DNA of 64,000 bases from Leucothrix pacifica (GCF_003172875.1 NZ_QGKM01000004.1:124001-188000); one strand, 5' to 3'. Positions 53,987 through 62,947 are shown, counted from the first letter of the stretch. Translations and numbers: made by a program. Notes: generated from the letters alone by a model not told the origin.

Positions 53987-54322
53987 TTAGGGGCTGAATT
54001 TTTTACCCGCCATCAGGTGTAAATGCATGTGGAAAATAATTTGTCCACCGCCTTCGCCACAGTTCATTTGCACACGATAACCGTCATCGGCAAAACCTTG
54101 TTCATCAGCAATGGCCTTGGCTGCCTGAAATATCTCACCAGCTAATGCGGTATCTTCAGGGGCCAAATCGTTCAAGGTTGCGATATGCTTTTTAGGGATG
54201 ATCAGTACGTGAAATGGTGTCTTCGGGTGAATATCCTTAAACGCTAATACGTGCTCATTTTCGTAAACCACATCAGCAGGTATCTCGCCTGCTAAAATCT
54301 TACAGAACAAACAATCAGACAT
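53987..54322 (-). CDS. hinT: Histidine triad purine nucleoside phosphoramidase HinT
   Basis: A 111-residue HIT protein. CLFCKILAGEIPADVVYENE at the N-terminus, FHVLIIPKKH and the histidine triad FHMHLHLMAGKKF identify HinT, which hydrolyses AMP-lysine and related phosphoramidates. The length matches HinT orthologues. It is 48 nt downstream of recR on the same strand. Confidence 0.92.
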   Translation of the reverse strand: MSDCLFCKILAGEIPADVVYENEHVLAFKDIHPKTPFHVLIIPKKHIATLNDLAPEDTALAGEIFQAAKAIADEQGFADDGYRVQMNCGEGGGQIIFHMHLHLMAGKKFSP

Positions 54323-54370
54323 GAATAATTCCTGTCGTTATCAAGTTTAGTCGGTACAGTAACCCTGTCA

Positions 54371-54967
54371 TTAGTAGGCGCGACGACCATCAAAGGCATG
54401 AGATAGCGTGCCACTATCCACATAATCAAGCTCACCACCCACCGGCACACCATGCGCAATACGTGTCGCCTGAACGCCCTGCTTTGCGGCTAACTCATGT
54501 AAATAATGCGCGGTGACTTCACCTTCGATAGTAGGGTTAGTTGCGAGAATGAGTTCCGCCACCTCGCCACTTTCCAAACGCTTTTCCAGCAGATCCAGGC
54601 CCAACTGTTCAGGGCCGATACCATCAAGCGGCGATAGCTTCCCCATCAGCACAAAGTAGTAGCCGCGATAATCTGTGGCCTGCTCAAGTGCAATCACATC
54701 AGAAGGGTTTTCAACAATACACAGCTTGCTGGCATCCCGATTTGCATTACTACAAATCTTACATAGATCATGCTCTGTCAGCGTTCGGCAGCTTTCGCAG
54801 TGGCCGATTTTTTCAATCGCTTCTTGTATCGCAGAAGCTAGCCTAAGACCAGCCTCGCGATCATGCTCCAATAAATGGAAGCTCATTCGCTGTGCAGTTC
54901 GGGCACCTACGCCCGGCAAACACTTGAATGCATCAACCATTTCATTGAGTAGTGAAGAGTCTGACAT
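54371..54967 (-). CDS. recR: Recombination protein RecR
   Basis: A 198-residue RecFOR component that loads RecA at gaps. The N-terminal helix-hairpin-helix has KCLPGVGARTAQRMSFHLL; the C4 zinc finger is CESCRTLTEHDLCKIC; and the Toprim domain shows CIVENPSDVIALEQ and the EVTAHYLHEL segment, ending in VGGELDYVDSGTLSHAF. Three bases separate it from ybaB. Confidence 0.96.
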   Translation of the reverse strand: MSDSSLLNEMVDAFKCLPGVGARTAQRMSFHLLEHDREAGLRLASAIQEAIEKIGHCESCRTLTEHDLCKICSNANRDASKLCIVENPSDVIALEQATDYRGYYFVLMGKLSPLDGIGPEQLGLDLLEKRLESGEVAELILATNPTIEGEVTAHYLHELAAKQGVQATRIAHGVPVGGELDYVDSGTLSHAFDGRRAY

Positions 54968-54970
54968 AAA

Positions 54971-55300
54971 TCAGAATGGCATCTTCATTCCGGCCGGAAG
55001 ATTCATACCCGCTGTCACACCTGACATACGTGATTTAGTCTCTTCTGCCAATTTTTGAACGGAGTCGTTGATCGCCGCTGCAATCAGATCTTCCAACATT
55101 TCCTGATCATCATCTTCCATCAGAGAGGGATCAATGTTGACACGCTTACACTCGTGCTGACCATTCAGCGTGACAGCGACTAAACCACCGCCAGACTCAC
55201 CTTTTACTTCCAATTTAGCAATCTCAGCCTGCGCACGCTGCATATCTTCCTGCATCTTTTGCGCCTGCTTCATCATGTTGCCCAAACCGCCTTTCATCAT
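54971..55300 (-). CDS. ybaB: Nucleoid-associated protein YbaB/EbfC
   Basis: A 109-residue DNA-binding protein. It begins [20 protein letters not shown] and carries the [19 protein letters not shown] region and the [14 protein letters not shown] helix. It dimerises in a tweezer-like form. The dnaX-ybaB-recR order is the conserved gammaproteobacterial arrangement. Confidence 0.96.
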   Translation of the reverse strand: MMKGGLGNMMKQAQKMQEDMQRAQAEIAKLEVKGESGGGLVAVTLNGQHECKRVNIDPSLMEDDDQEMLEDLIAAAINDSVQKLAEETKSRMSGVTAGMNLPAGMKMPF

Positions 55301-55358
55301 GTCTTTTCTCCTGAAATTTTCTGTATTGAGTATAGCCCAAGGGCCTCAAATAATATGC

Positions 55359-57500
55359 TTAATCTGTTTTCGGTACTACCGAACCCGGTACAACTTTTGC
55401 ATCGAACCGCTCGGCCAAGGCTTTGATAAAATCATCTTCCTGAATGTTTTGTTCAGCAGCACGTTGGCGTTCTTTGATATAACGAGCATTATATTGGGCC
55501 GGTGTTTCCTGATTCAACTCTCTGACGGCAACCACCAGCTTTCGTTGCGTGCCAAAGTACTCATTTAACGCCGCTTCAATTTCGTCGATAGCACTGGTTC
55601 GCATCAGCATTTCACTGGCGGTTTCCAGATGCAATTCTATGCGTTGATCATCCTGCTCTGCCAGAATACAGTTTTTCGCAAGTTCTGCCGGTAAACCACT
55701 TAATGATAGTGATTGTACAATGCCATACCATTCATCTGTAGTAGTCGCTGGCATTGGTGTGGTTGGTGCTGAGTGAGTGCTTTGAACGGTTTCTTTTGCA
55801 TCTTGTGCTTCTGCAGGTGCAGGTGCAGGTGCAGGTGCAGGTGCAGGTGCAGGTGCAGGTGCAGGTGCAGGTGCAGGTGCAGCATTGCTTTCTTCAGGTG
55901 ATTCTGCAAGTGTTTGCTCAGCATCATTTTGCTGACCATTGTGATTGTCGGCATCATTATCTGTTGACGAGTCTGAATCACTCACTACAGGCTTATCCGA
56001 CCCTACCGGTTTTGACTCAGTGAGTTTGACATCCACTTCCGGTGCATCAACAAGCTGCGAGAGCTCACTCACTTTACTGGCAACAGGACTCATGGATACC
56101 TTTGCAGAAGGCTCATCATCCCATGGTGGTGGCTCAGGCGGCTTAGCCTGTTCCTGTGCTGCGGCCCTAGCAGTCTCAGCATTTTCAGGCTTCGCAGTGC
56201 CTGGCTGATTGACCATCTGATCATACTCATCCCACGGCGGCGCTGCCTCATCATCCTGCTGCACAGCTGGCTTTGGTGCTGGTGCTGGTGCTGGTGCTGG
56301 CAATGATGTGCTGGACTCAGATTCCTTAGCTATGGTTTTTTTTTTCAAATCCGCAGCATTATCAGACGCAGGCGCATCAGATACCGCAGCCTGAGCATCT
56401 GACGGTGAAGCAGCAACAGGCGCAACCGTCGTTGGGCGGAAAGCCAACATACGCAGCAGCAACATTTCAAACCCACTACGCGGATCAGGCGCTAAGGATA
56501 AATCCCGCCGTCCTGTAATTGCGATTTGATAATAAAGCTGAACATCTTCTTTACTTAACTGACCCGCTAAATCACGAAGATTATCATCATCTTCATCCGC
56601 GCCAGCCACAACCTGAAGCACCGCTAATTGATGCAACATGGCAATCATCGCATCAGTTGCCGCTGCAAAATCCGGTGTAACGCCCGCCATATCCTCAACT
56701 TTATGGATAATACCAGCGCCATCGCCCGCAGCGACCATCTTAATCAAAGCAATCAACGGATCATGAGCAATACTGCCCAACATGTCCTGTACTTCTTTCA
56801 GCTCAATATGGCCATTACCAAACGCAATCGCCTGATCCATCAAACTCAGCGCATCACGCATACTGCCGTCAGCAGCACGGGCAAGTAAACGAATCGAAGC
56901 ATCATCACCCTGAATGCTCTCTTCACTGCTCAAATGTTTGAGGTGTCCGGCGATCATATCAACCGTCATGCGCTTCAGATTAAACTGTAGGCAGCGGGAT
57001 AAAATCGTGACCGGTAATTTTTGCGGATCAGTCGTCGCAAACAGAAATTTGACGTGTGCTGGTGGCTCTTCCAGTGTTTTCAGCAAAGCATTAAAGCTGT
57101 GACCGGACAGCATGTGCACTTCATCGATCAGATAAACTTTAAAACGACCATGCGTCGGTGCGTACTGAACATTATCCAGTAGCTCGCGAGTGTCTTCGAC
57201 TTTAGTCCGAGAGGCCGCATCCACTTCGATCAAATCAATAAAGCGACCAGCGGCTATTTCCTGACACGCCCCACAAGCACCGCAAGGCTCTGAGGTAACG
57301 CCGGTTTCACAGTTCAGGCATTTCGCCAGAATCCGCGCAATCGTCGTCTTACCGACCCCTCGGGTTCCGGTAAATAAATAAGCATGATGAAGACGGTCAT
57401 TATCAAGCGCATTAATCAGTCCACGCAGTACGTGTTGTTGACCAACCATTTCCTTGAAATTTTGTGGACGCCATTTACGCGCGAGAACCTGATAACTCAT
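55359..57500 (-). CDS. dnaX: DNA polymerase III subunits tau and gamma (DnaX)
   Basis: Clamp-loader subunit, 713 residues as tau. The start is ATG 57500 (MSYQVLARKWRP). Walker A is FTGTRGVGKT near residue 47; a zinc finger has CLNCETGV and CGACGAC; YLIDEVHML is Walker B; and the sensor region includes LFATTDPQKLPVT. At K386-K388 the coding strand has ten A residues. Shifting by -1 gives N-H-S-stop, and by +1 gives P-stop, so slippage would yield a gamma of about 390 residues. The tau-specific C-terminus has long Ala-Pro tracts and the DnaB/alpha-binding region. Confidence 0.95.
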   Translation of the reverse strand: MSYQVLARKWRPQNFKEMVGQQHVLRGLINALDNDRLHHAYLFTGTRGVGKTTIARILAKCLNCETGVTSEPCGACGACQEIAAGRFIDLIEVDAASRTKVEDTRELLDNVQYAPTHGRFKVYLIDEVHMLSGHSFNALLKTLEEPPAHVKFLFATTDPQKLPVTILSRCLQFNLKRMTVDMIAGHLKHLSSEESIQGDDASIRLLARAADGSMRDALSLMDQAIAFGNGHIELKEVQDMLGSIAHDPLIALIKMVAAGDGAGIIHKVEDMAGVTPDFAAATDAMIAMLHQLAVLQVVAGADEDDDNLRDLAGQLSKEDVQLYYQIAITGRRDLSLAPDPRSGFEMLLLRMLAFRPTTVAPVAASPSDAQAAVSDAPASDNAADLKKKTIAKESESSTSLPAPAPAPAPKPAVQQDDEAAPPWDEYDQMVNQPGTAKPENAETARAAAQEQAKPPEPPPWDDEPSAKVSMSPVASKVSELSQLVDAPEVDVKLTESKPVGSDKPVVSDSDSSTDNDADNHNGQQNDAEQTLAESPEESNAAPAPAPAPAPAPAPAPAPAPAPAEAQDAKETVQSTHSAPTTPMPATTTDEWYGIVQSLSLSGLPAELAKNCILAEQDDQRIELHLETASEMLMRTSAIDEIEAALNEYFGTQRKLVVAVRELNQETPAQYNARYIKERQRAAEQNIQEDDFIKALAERFDAKVVPGSVVPKTD
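55813..55878. repeat. Hexanucleotide repeat (GCAGGT)11 within dnaX
   Basis: Eleven perfect GCAGGT units on the plus strand, read as alternating Pro-Ala codons in dnaX. A second shorter run, (GGTGCT)4 at 56275-56298, encodes another Ala-Pro tract. Slippage would change tract length without changing frame. Confidence 0.95.
56336..56345 (-). promoter_or_regulatory. Poly-A10 slippage site within dnaX
   Basis: On the coding strand TTG is followed by ten A residues and CCATAGCTAAGG. Frame 0 reads L-K-K-K-T-I-A. The -1 frame reaches TAA after three codons and the +1 frame reaches TAG after one. No Shine-Dalgarno-like element is evident just upstream, so transcriptional slippage (as in Thermus dnaX) is more likely than the E. 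coli ribosomal frameshift type. Confidence 0.65.
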
Positions 57501-57542
57501 TAGGCAATGTACAGATGGCTTTAAGAAGAGTATGCAATGGTG

Positions 57543-57640
57543 GCGATCCACATCAGCCGACCCTCGGCGCCCGAGATCACCGCTACAGTTGCTTCCTTCC
57601 GGACCTGGCTGGGTTAACGGTTTATCGTCGCGAGGAGACC
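57543..57640 (-). ncRNA. ffs: Signal recognition particle 4.5S RNA
   Basis: On the minus strand the invariant SRP apical segment CCAGGTCCGGAAGGAAGCA lies at about 57589-57607. Flanking sequence begins GGTCTCCTCGCGACG near 57640 and the 3' side GGGCGCCGAGG can pair back as in the bacterial 4.5S hairpin. Its length of about 98 nt and its position just upstream of dnaX match other gammaproteobacteria. The exact ends are estimated. Confidence 0.9.
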
Positions 57641-57712
57641 AATGCAGATCACCATATTGCAGAACGGAGGATTATGAGGGAAAATCATCTCACTAACAAG
57701 AAGAAATATACT

Positions 57713-58531
57713 ATGCCTTTTACTTTAGCTCACCCTGTTGTCTCTCTCCCATTAAAAAAATACTTAGGAGACTACGGCGCACTCTCCGCACTGTTTATCG
57801 GTGCCATTGTTCCCGACTTCGTTTACATGATGCCGCCGGAATTTGTCTACTATTATCGGCTGGAAAGCCACACACTGATGGGACTGATTAAAGTCTGCAT
57901 GCCACTGGGCTTGCTATTCTATTATTTCTATCATTTATTGATGGCTCCCGTGATTGTGTCTGCCTTCCCGGAGATACTCAGGCGTAAACTGCCACGGCAT
58001 TTATCGCTAGGCCAATGCCCACCTCTGTCGAATGCACACGCGATTATTGTGTCACTGCTGATTGGTGCTGCCACACATATTATCTTTGATGCATTTACTC
58101 ATGAGCGACACTTTCCACAATATATCGAGCTATTACGAACGCCACTGGCTTCCATCGATGGCTATCCCATTATGCCGTTCAGAGTGATCCAACATCTGGG
58201 TACTATTTTTGGCAGCCTGATCATAGTTTGGTGGACTTGGCATTGGTTTAAAACAGCACCAGATCTCTCAGAAAAAACGTGGCTACCCTTACCACCTGTG
58301 CGTTACTCGGTGATTGCCTTATTAATACTAATCCCATCATCAGTAGGTATGTATTTCATCTATAAAAACACACCTGAAAATGGCGTGCTATTTGGTTTGC
58401 ATGACATACAGCACGGACTTAAATATGGAATTGTTGCCGGTGGTGCTGCGCTTATCGTGGTATCAGGAGCATTGGGCGCTTTTTATCAGTTATTACTTTT
58501 TTCGGGACGTAGAAAAGCACAATATTCATAA
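57713..58531 (+). CDS. DUF4184 family membrane protein
   Basis: A 272-residue membrane protein. It begins MPFTLAHPVVSLPLKKY, the typical DUF4184 start, then GALFIGAIVPDF-like ALFIGAIVPDFVYMM, and has about six hydrophobic helices. AHAIIVSLLIGAATHIIFDAFTH contains conserved His/Asp residues. The function is unknown. I prefer ATG 57713. ATG 57674, which follows a GGAGG, is in frame and would add 13 residues. The reading frame continues upstream into the SRP RNA region but is not coding there. Confidence 0.8.
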   Translation: MPFTLAHPVVSLPLKKYLGDYGALSALFIGAIVPDFVYMMPPEFVYYYRLESHTLMGLIKVCMPLGLLFYYFYHLLMAPVIVSAFPEILRRKLPRHLSLGQCPPLSNAHAIIVSLLIGAATHIIFDAFTHERHFPQYIELLRTPLASIDGYPIMPFRVIQHLGTIFGSLIIVWWTWHWFKTAPDLSEKTWLPLPPVRYSVIALLILIPSSVGMYFIYKNTPENGVLFGLHDIQHGLKYGIVAGGAALIVVSGALGAFYQLLLFSGRRKAQYS

Positions 58532-58550
58532 AAACACTTACTGAGTTGCT

Positions 58551-59459
58551 ATGAATAAATACTTGGCTACAAATACAAAGAATGCTTTATGCTGCCCATA
58601 TTGTTATGGCGGGCTGCGTGACATAGACACGACAGCTATTTGTAGCAGTTGCGGTTGCCAGTATACCAATTCACCCTCAGGCAGTTTGGATCTGCGCCTA
58701 AACCGGCCTAAGAAATATAGCTACGATTTGACGCTGGGGTCTTCCTTAGAAGACTCGCAGCAACTTTGTGCTAGCCCGCTCTCCCCTAACCCAAATCAGC
58801 AAGTAGACTATCAGAACATCGAAGTACCCAACCATCTTACTTCTGCACTACTAAGCCACTTTCCAAAAGCACAAAATGATAACGCTTTAATGTTGGATAT
58901 TGGGTGTGGTACTGCCGTGCATAAAGCCGTTGCTGAGCATGCAGGATTTGAATACATAGGGATTGATTATCACAATCAAAACGCTCCAATCTTAGGTGAT
59001 GCACACGCTATTCCTCTAAAGGATGACAGCGTAGATTTTGTACTCTCAATAGCAGTACTGGAACATATCCGCTTTCCATTTGTGGTGATGGAAGAGATTC
59101 ACAGAGTATTGAAAACCGATGGAATGTTTATTGGTACAGTCGCATTTTTAGAACCATTCCATGAAGATAGTTTCTACCACCATACGCACTTAGGTACTTT
59201 TAATGCGCTTCAGGCTGGTGGCTTCACGGTAGAGATTCTCTCTGCCAGTGATGAATGGAATAGTCTGGTTGCCCAATTCCACATGGGCTTATTTCCTAAA
59301 ATGCCAATTCCTCTGGCACGGATGTTAGCGGCCCCTATCAGACTGCTCCACAAACTTTGGTGGAAACTTGGAAAGCTTCGGTTTGAAGAAGCCACAGAAC
59401 AAATGCGAATTACCAAGAATACGGGTGCTTTTACTTTTATCGCTTACAAGCGAGCCTAG
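58551..59459 (+). CDS. SAM-dependent methyltransferase with N-terminal zinc ribbon
   Basis: A 302-residue protein. Residues 14-40 hold CCPYC ... CSSCGC, a zinc ribbon like Trm112. Residues 110-220 are a class I methyltransferase domain with MLDIGCGTAVHKAVAEHAG (motif I), IPLKDDSVDFVLSIAVLEH, and EEIHRVLKTDG. It starts 19 nt after the DUF4184 gene and eight nt before a GT2 gene, so it is in the glycan group and may modify a surface sugar or lipid carrier. Confidence 0.8.
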   Translation: MNKYLATNTKNALCCPYCYGGLRDIDTTAICSSCGCQYTNSPSGSLDLRLNRPKKYSYDLTLGSSLEDSQQLCASPLSPNPNQQVDYQNIEVPNHLTSALLSHFPKAQNDNALMLDIGCGTAVHKAVAEHAGFEYIGIDYHNQNAPILGDAHAIPLKDDSVDFVLSIAVLEHIRFPFVVMEEIHRVLKTDGMFIGTVAFLEPFHEDSFYHHTHLGTFNALQAGGFTVEILSASDEWNSLVAQFHMGLFPKMPIPLARMLAAPIRLLHKLWWKLGKLRFEEATEQMRITKNTGAFTFIAYKRA

Positions 59460-59466
59460 ATAAACA

Positions 59467-60429
59467 ATGACTATGAATCAGTCCTTCTCCGTCATTATTC
59501 CTTTGTATAATAAAGGGAATTACATACGCAGAGCCCTGGATTCAGTCCTTTCGCAAACATACCAAGATTTTGAAATCATCGTGGTTAATGATGGGTCTGA
59601 TGATGGAGGTGATGCCCTAGTCCGTAGCTATCTGGATAAAAGAATCCGACTGATTGATCAAGCAAACAGTGGCGTCTCAATAGCCAGAAACACAGGTGTC
59701 GCAGCATCGCACTCTGACTTCATCTGTATGTTGGATGCAGATGATGAGTGGAAGCCGCACTTTCTTGAGGACATGAAGTCGCTACTCGATGACTTTCCTA
59801 ATCATCATATTTTTAGTCTTCGTCATGAAATCGTCAGCACTAATGGCAGGCTCATTAATCCCACTGTCTCACTACCAAATGGCCACCGTGGAATTGTAGA
59901 AAACTTCATCGACACCTTCACACATTCTAACGGTCTCATTAACGCTTCATCGGTCTGCCTAAGGAAGTCATATTTCTTAACACTTGGGGGATTTCCTAAT
60001 GGAGAGAGTCAGGGAGAGGATCTATATCTTTGGTTACTCTATGCCCTCAAGACAGACATCATTTTTTACGACCGAATTGCAAGTTGTTACTACAAAGATA
60101 GTACCAATCGCTCCATACACCGAGTTTGTAAGAAAGAGTTGCCCTACCATTTCAGTCACTTCTATAGCTTGCTAAAACAAAAACAATTTTCGAAAAGGTA
60201 TGGAAAAGAAAAAACGTCACCGTTGAGGCGCTATCTCAGAAATCAAGCCATTCTTCACACGGCAGCACTGATTGCCCTTGATAAGCGGGGCATTGCACTC
60301 GCCCATTCGCTAAGACTCTTCAGATTAAACAAGTACACGTGTTTTGATTGCCTATTGATACAACTGTTCCCCAGCAAGTTATTGGGCAAAGTACAAGTCG
60401 CTAGAAATTATAAAAGAGCGCCTCAATGA
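59467..60429 (+). CDS. Glycosyltransferase family 2
   Basis: A 320-residue inverting glycosyltransferase of the GT-A fold. SVIIPLYNKGNYIRRALDSV opens it, then EIIVVNDGSDDGG and the metal-binding CMLDADDEW. The C-terminal half shows an ExD-like GESQGEDLYLWLL. No transmembrane helices; it acts on the cytosolic face. Its stop overlaps the next start by four bases. Confidence 0.87.
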   Translation: MTMNQSFSVIIPLYNKGNYIRRALDSVLSQTYQDFEIIVVNDGSDDGGDALVRSYLDKRIRLIDQANSGVSIARNTGVAASHSDFICMLDADDEWKPHFLEDMKSLLDDFPNHHIFSLRHEIVSTNGRLINPTVSLPNGHRGIVENFIDTFTHSNGLINASSVCLRKSYFLTLGGFPNGESQGEDLYLWLLYALKTDIIFYDRIASCYYKDSTNRSIHRVCKKELPYHFSHFYSLLKQKQFSKRYGKEKTSPLRRYLRNQAILHTAALIALDKRGIALAHSLRLFRLNKYTCFDCLLIQLFPSKLLGKVQVARNYKRAPQ

Positions 60430-61322
60430 AGCAACGGATTCTGAATACTCTAGAGCACTATAATCACGTTAAGAACCATGTGTTCAATGCATTCAATCAC
60501 CCTGTGATCGTATTGATGTATCACAGAGTATTAGATCAAAATGAACAAGGCAGTCCCTATACTGTAACCACCAGTCACTTCCGGGATCAAATGCTCTACC
60601 TAAAAGATCACTTTGAGATGGTTGGCCTTGAGGACAATTGGCAGAACCTTGAAAGACCTGCCTGCGTGATCACATTTGATGATGGTTATTATGACAATTA
60701 CACAATTGCCAGAGACTTTCTATCACCTCAATCAATTCCTGCCACTTTCTTTGTAGCGACACAAAACATTGGCACCAAAAATCTTTTTTGGTGGGATGAC
60801 CTCAACTTGCATCAGGCTTTTTACGAAAAAAGTAGCGGCTTAACCATGATGCAATTATTTCGCCAACTAAAGAACAGTCAAAGAAACGATCAAATCCGTT
60901 TCTTTAACAAGCACCAACCACCGGTCTGCTGTGATGAAGCAACAAGGAAAGCCTACCGTAGCATGACGAAGCAAGAGTTAATTAGCCTCTCCGACTTGCC
61001 GCACATGAGTATTGGTGCACACACCATTAATCACCTCAACTTAAGCAAACAAAGTATTGATGAGATTGCTTTCGAACTCCGTGAATCTCAATTAAGACTA
61101 GAGCACATTATTAATAAGTCCGTTACCAGCTGTTCATTTCCTTATGGGAGCTACAACAGAAAGGTCATCGGTGTGAGTCAAAAGCTCGGCTTTAATACAG
61201 CGTGTATTGGTGTTTCTCAAAATGCCTACCACTGGACGAACCGACTAAAAATACCCAGAATTTCAGTAGAGGATGTTGCCTTAGGTACGTTCAAGCGACA
61301 GATTAATCGTTTGATTCCATAG
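60426..61322 (+). CDS. Polysaccharide deacetylase family protein
   Basis: A 298-residue NodB-fold enzyme. ACVITFDDGYYDNY contains the catalytic Asp and metal-binding Asp. MSIGAHTINHLNLS contains the metal-binding His pair, and CSFPYGSYN is the C-terminal motif. It removes N-acetyl groups from polysaccharides or lipid-linked sugars. It overlaps the GT2 gene by four bases. It has no obvious signal peptide. Its 3' end overlaps the convergent GT4 gene by about 42 bases. Confidence 0.87.
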   Translation: MKQRILNTLEHYNHVKNHVFNAFNHPVIVLMYHRVLDQNEQGSPYTVTTSHFRDQMLYLKDHFEMVGLEDNWQNLERPACVITFDDGYYDNYTIARDFLSPQSIPATFFVATQNIGTKNLFWWDDLNLHQAFYEKSSGLTMMQLFRQLKNSQRNDQIRFFNKHQPPVCCDEATRKAYRSMTKQELISLSDLPHMSIGAHTINHLNLSKQSIDEIAFELRESQLRLEHIINKSVTSCSFPYGSYNRKVIGVSQKLGFNTACIGVSQNAYHWTNRLKIPRISVEDVALGTFKRQINRLIP

Positions 61323-62354
61323 CTGCCTTATATTTTTATAGCTAAACGATTCAACGGACGACAAAGCGTTTGCTGATAAGAATCGTCGTTTTGACTCACT
61401 TTGTCCAACCTCATCTAGTGCATTAACCAAGCCATGAAAATCATTATTTTCCACCAATAATCCATTATATTGATCTTGGATAAGGTCACTAAGGCCCGTT
61501 GGGCAATTGTAGGCAACAACGGCTTTTTCCAGTGCTAGCGATTCCAATAAAACCATCGGAAAAGCCTCGAAGCGACTAGTCAACAAAAAGACATCCGCTG
61601 CTTTGATAACGGGAAATGGGTTTTTCATTGCACCTAAGATTTTTACGTTTGCATATCGCTCAGCTAGCTTAGTTAAAGCATCCCGCTCCTCACCATCGCC
61701 AATGATAATTAAATCATGAGTTTCGCTGATTGTTGCTGCCTGAAAGACCTCAATCATGACATCGTATGCTTTTTGATAGGTAAGTCGTCCAGCAGAAACC
61801 ACATATGGTTTGGGATGGCTGAATGCTACACTCATCGCTTGCTTCTGAATGGACTGCGCATCCACCGGATTATTAATAATTGTTAGCTGGCGGAAATTGA
61901 AGTTGTTCTGACTGAGGTGATCCTTTAGACCCTTTGACACTGCAACTACCTGAGATGCATAAGGAAACATAAACTTCATCACCGACTGATCAAACCGGGA
62001 CAACATGGTGGGCAGTAGATGTAACGTTAAAATACTATTTGACCGATTACTCAGAAAAGCGCACAAATTAGCTGATTCAAGAAAGCTAATGACAACATCA
62101 TATCCATTACGTTTACTTAACTGCTTGAATCGCTTTTGACGTTGATAGACGTTATAAACCTTTCCAAAAAACCCTTTTCCACCCAAACAGTTTAGGCTGA
62201 TTATTGGAAGTGAGGTATCAAATACGCACCCCTCTGAGGAGAAAACAACGAGAGTAACCTCATGGTCAAAGGACAATAACTCCGCAGTACTGACCGCAGA
62301 CCGTTGCCCTCCTCCCAATGTTAAATCTGGTACCAATACTGCAATTTTCGCCAT
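61281..62354 (-). CDS. Glycosyltransferase family 4
   Basis: A 357-residue GT-B retaining glycosyltransferase. It begins MAKIAVLVPDLTLGGGQRSA, a donor-binding loop. The C-terminal domain has SAGRLTYQKAYDVMIEVF, LIIIGDGEERDAL, and the EAFPMVLLESLALEKAVVA segment with the EX7E pair. Start at ATG 62354 with GGAA upstream. It faces the other glycan genes, so the group has two transcription units. Confidence 0.87.
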   Translation of the reverse strand: MAKIAVLVPDLTLGGGQRSAVSTAELLSFDHEVTLVVFSSEGCVFDTSLPIISLNCLGGKGFFGKVYNVYQRQKRFKQLSKRNGYDVVISFLESANLCAFLSNRSNSILTLHLLPTMLSRFDQSVMKFMFPYASQVVAVSKGLKDHLSQNNFNFRQLTIINNPVDAQSIQKQAMSVAFSHPKPYVVSAGRLTYQKAYDVMIEVFQAATISETHDLIIIGDGEERDALTKLAERYANVKILGAMKNPFPVIKAADVFLLTSRFEAFPMVLLESLALEKAVVAYNCPTGLSDLIQDQYNGLLVENNDFHGLVNALDEVGQSESKRRFLSANALSSVESFSYKNIRQLWNQTINLSLERT

Positions 62355-62526
62355 TGTTTTTTCCAATTGAAACTCAGGGACAAAAACATACACCCAATGG
62401 TAACAATCATATGGCTATGACAGTCTAAGACTTCCGATGAGCCCGATTTAATAACTGCATAACGGTTTCACAAAGCCTATATAATGAGCACAATACTTAA
62501 TCAAACGCGTCACATTGGAGTCCGCT

Positions 62527-62904
62527 ATGTCACAGATTTTCGCAAACGACCACATTTACATCAAGATACATGACAGCGAAGTACCATGGCTCAAGGTCTA
62601 CTCTCAACAAAGCTGTAAAGAGTTCACCGAATGTGACAGCACAACGCGCCAACAGATCTGGCAGTTACTAGAACTGATTGAGCGCGAAATGCTGAGTTAT
62701 TACAAACCCGAAAAGATCAATATCGCCAGTTTTGGAAATTACAAACCACAAGTCCATTGGCATGTCATGGCGCGATTCAAAGAAGATAGCTTTTACCCTG
62801 AGCCAATGTGGGGACCAAAACAACGAGAAGCCAATTTAGACCTCCCCTCCATGGATGGTTTTCTTAAAATTGTGTTACCGAAAATTGAGCAAATACTGAA
62901 ATAA
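62527..62904 (+). CDS. HIT family protein
   Basis: A 125-residue histidine-triad-like protein. IASFGNYKPQVHWHVMARF carries the HxHx core, but methionine stands where the third histidine would be. Members with the HWH(V/I) form are common, so activity may be kept. GGAG lies six bases before ATG 62527. Nucleotide hydrolase or transferase; substrate unknown. Confidence 0.82.
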   Translation: MSQIFANDHIYIKIHDSEVPWLKVYSQQSCKEFTECDSTTRQQIWQLLELIEREMLSYYKPEKINIASFGNYKPQVHWHVMARFKEDSFYPEPMWGPKQREANLDLPSMDGFLKIVLPKIEQILK

Positions 62905-62920
62905 TTTTGCTGCCTCATTG

Positions 62921-62947
62921 CATCGGTGGTGTTACGCTCCACCGATG
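62921..62947 (+). promoter_or_regulatory. Hairpin overlapping the MATE gene start codon
   Basis: CATCGGTGG (62921-62929) pairs perfectly with CCACCGATG (62939-62947) around a 9-nt loop. The ATG of the MATE gene is the last three bases of the stem, so the initiation codon would be sequestered in the folded mRNA. No U-tract follows, so it is not a simple terminator. There is no clear Shine-Dalgarno upstream of the ATG. Confidence 0.5.

Noticed and set aside
57464-57712. Upstream extension of the DUF4184 gene
   Set aside because: The open frame continues back through the SRP RNA gene on the other strand; family members start at MPFTLAHP.
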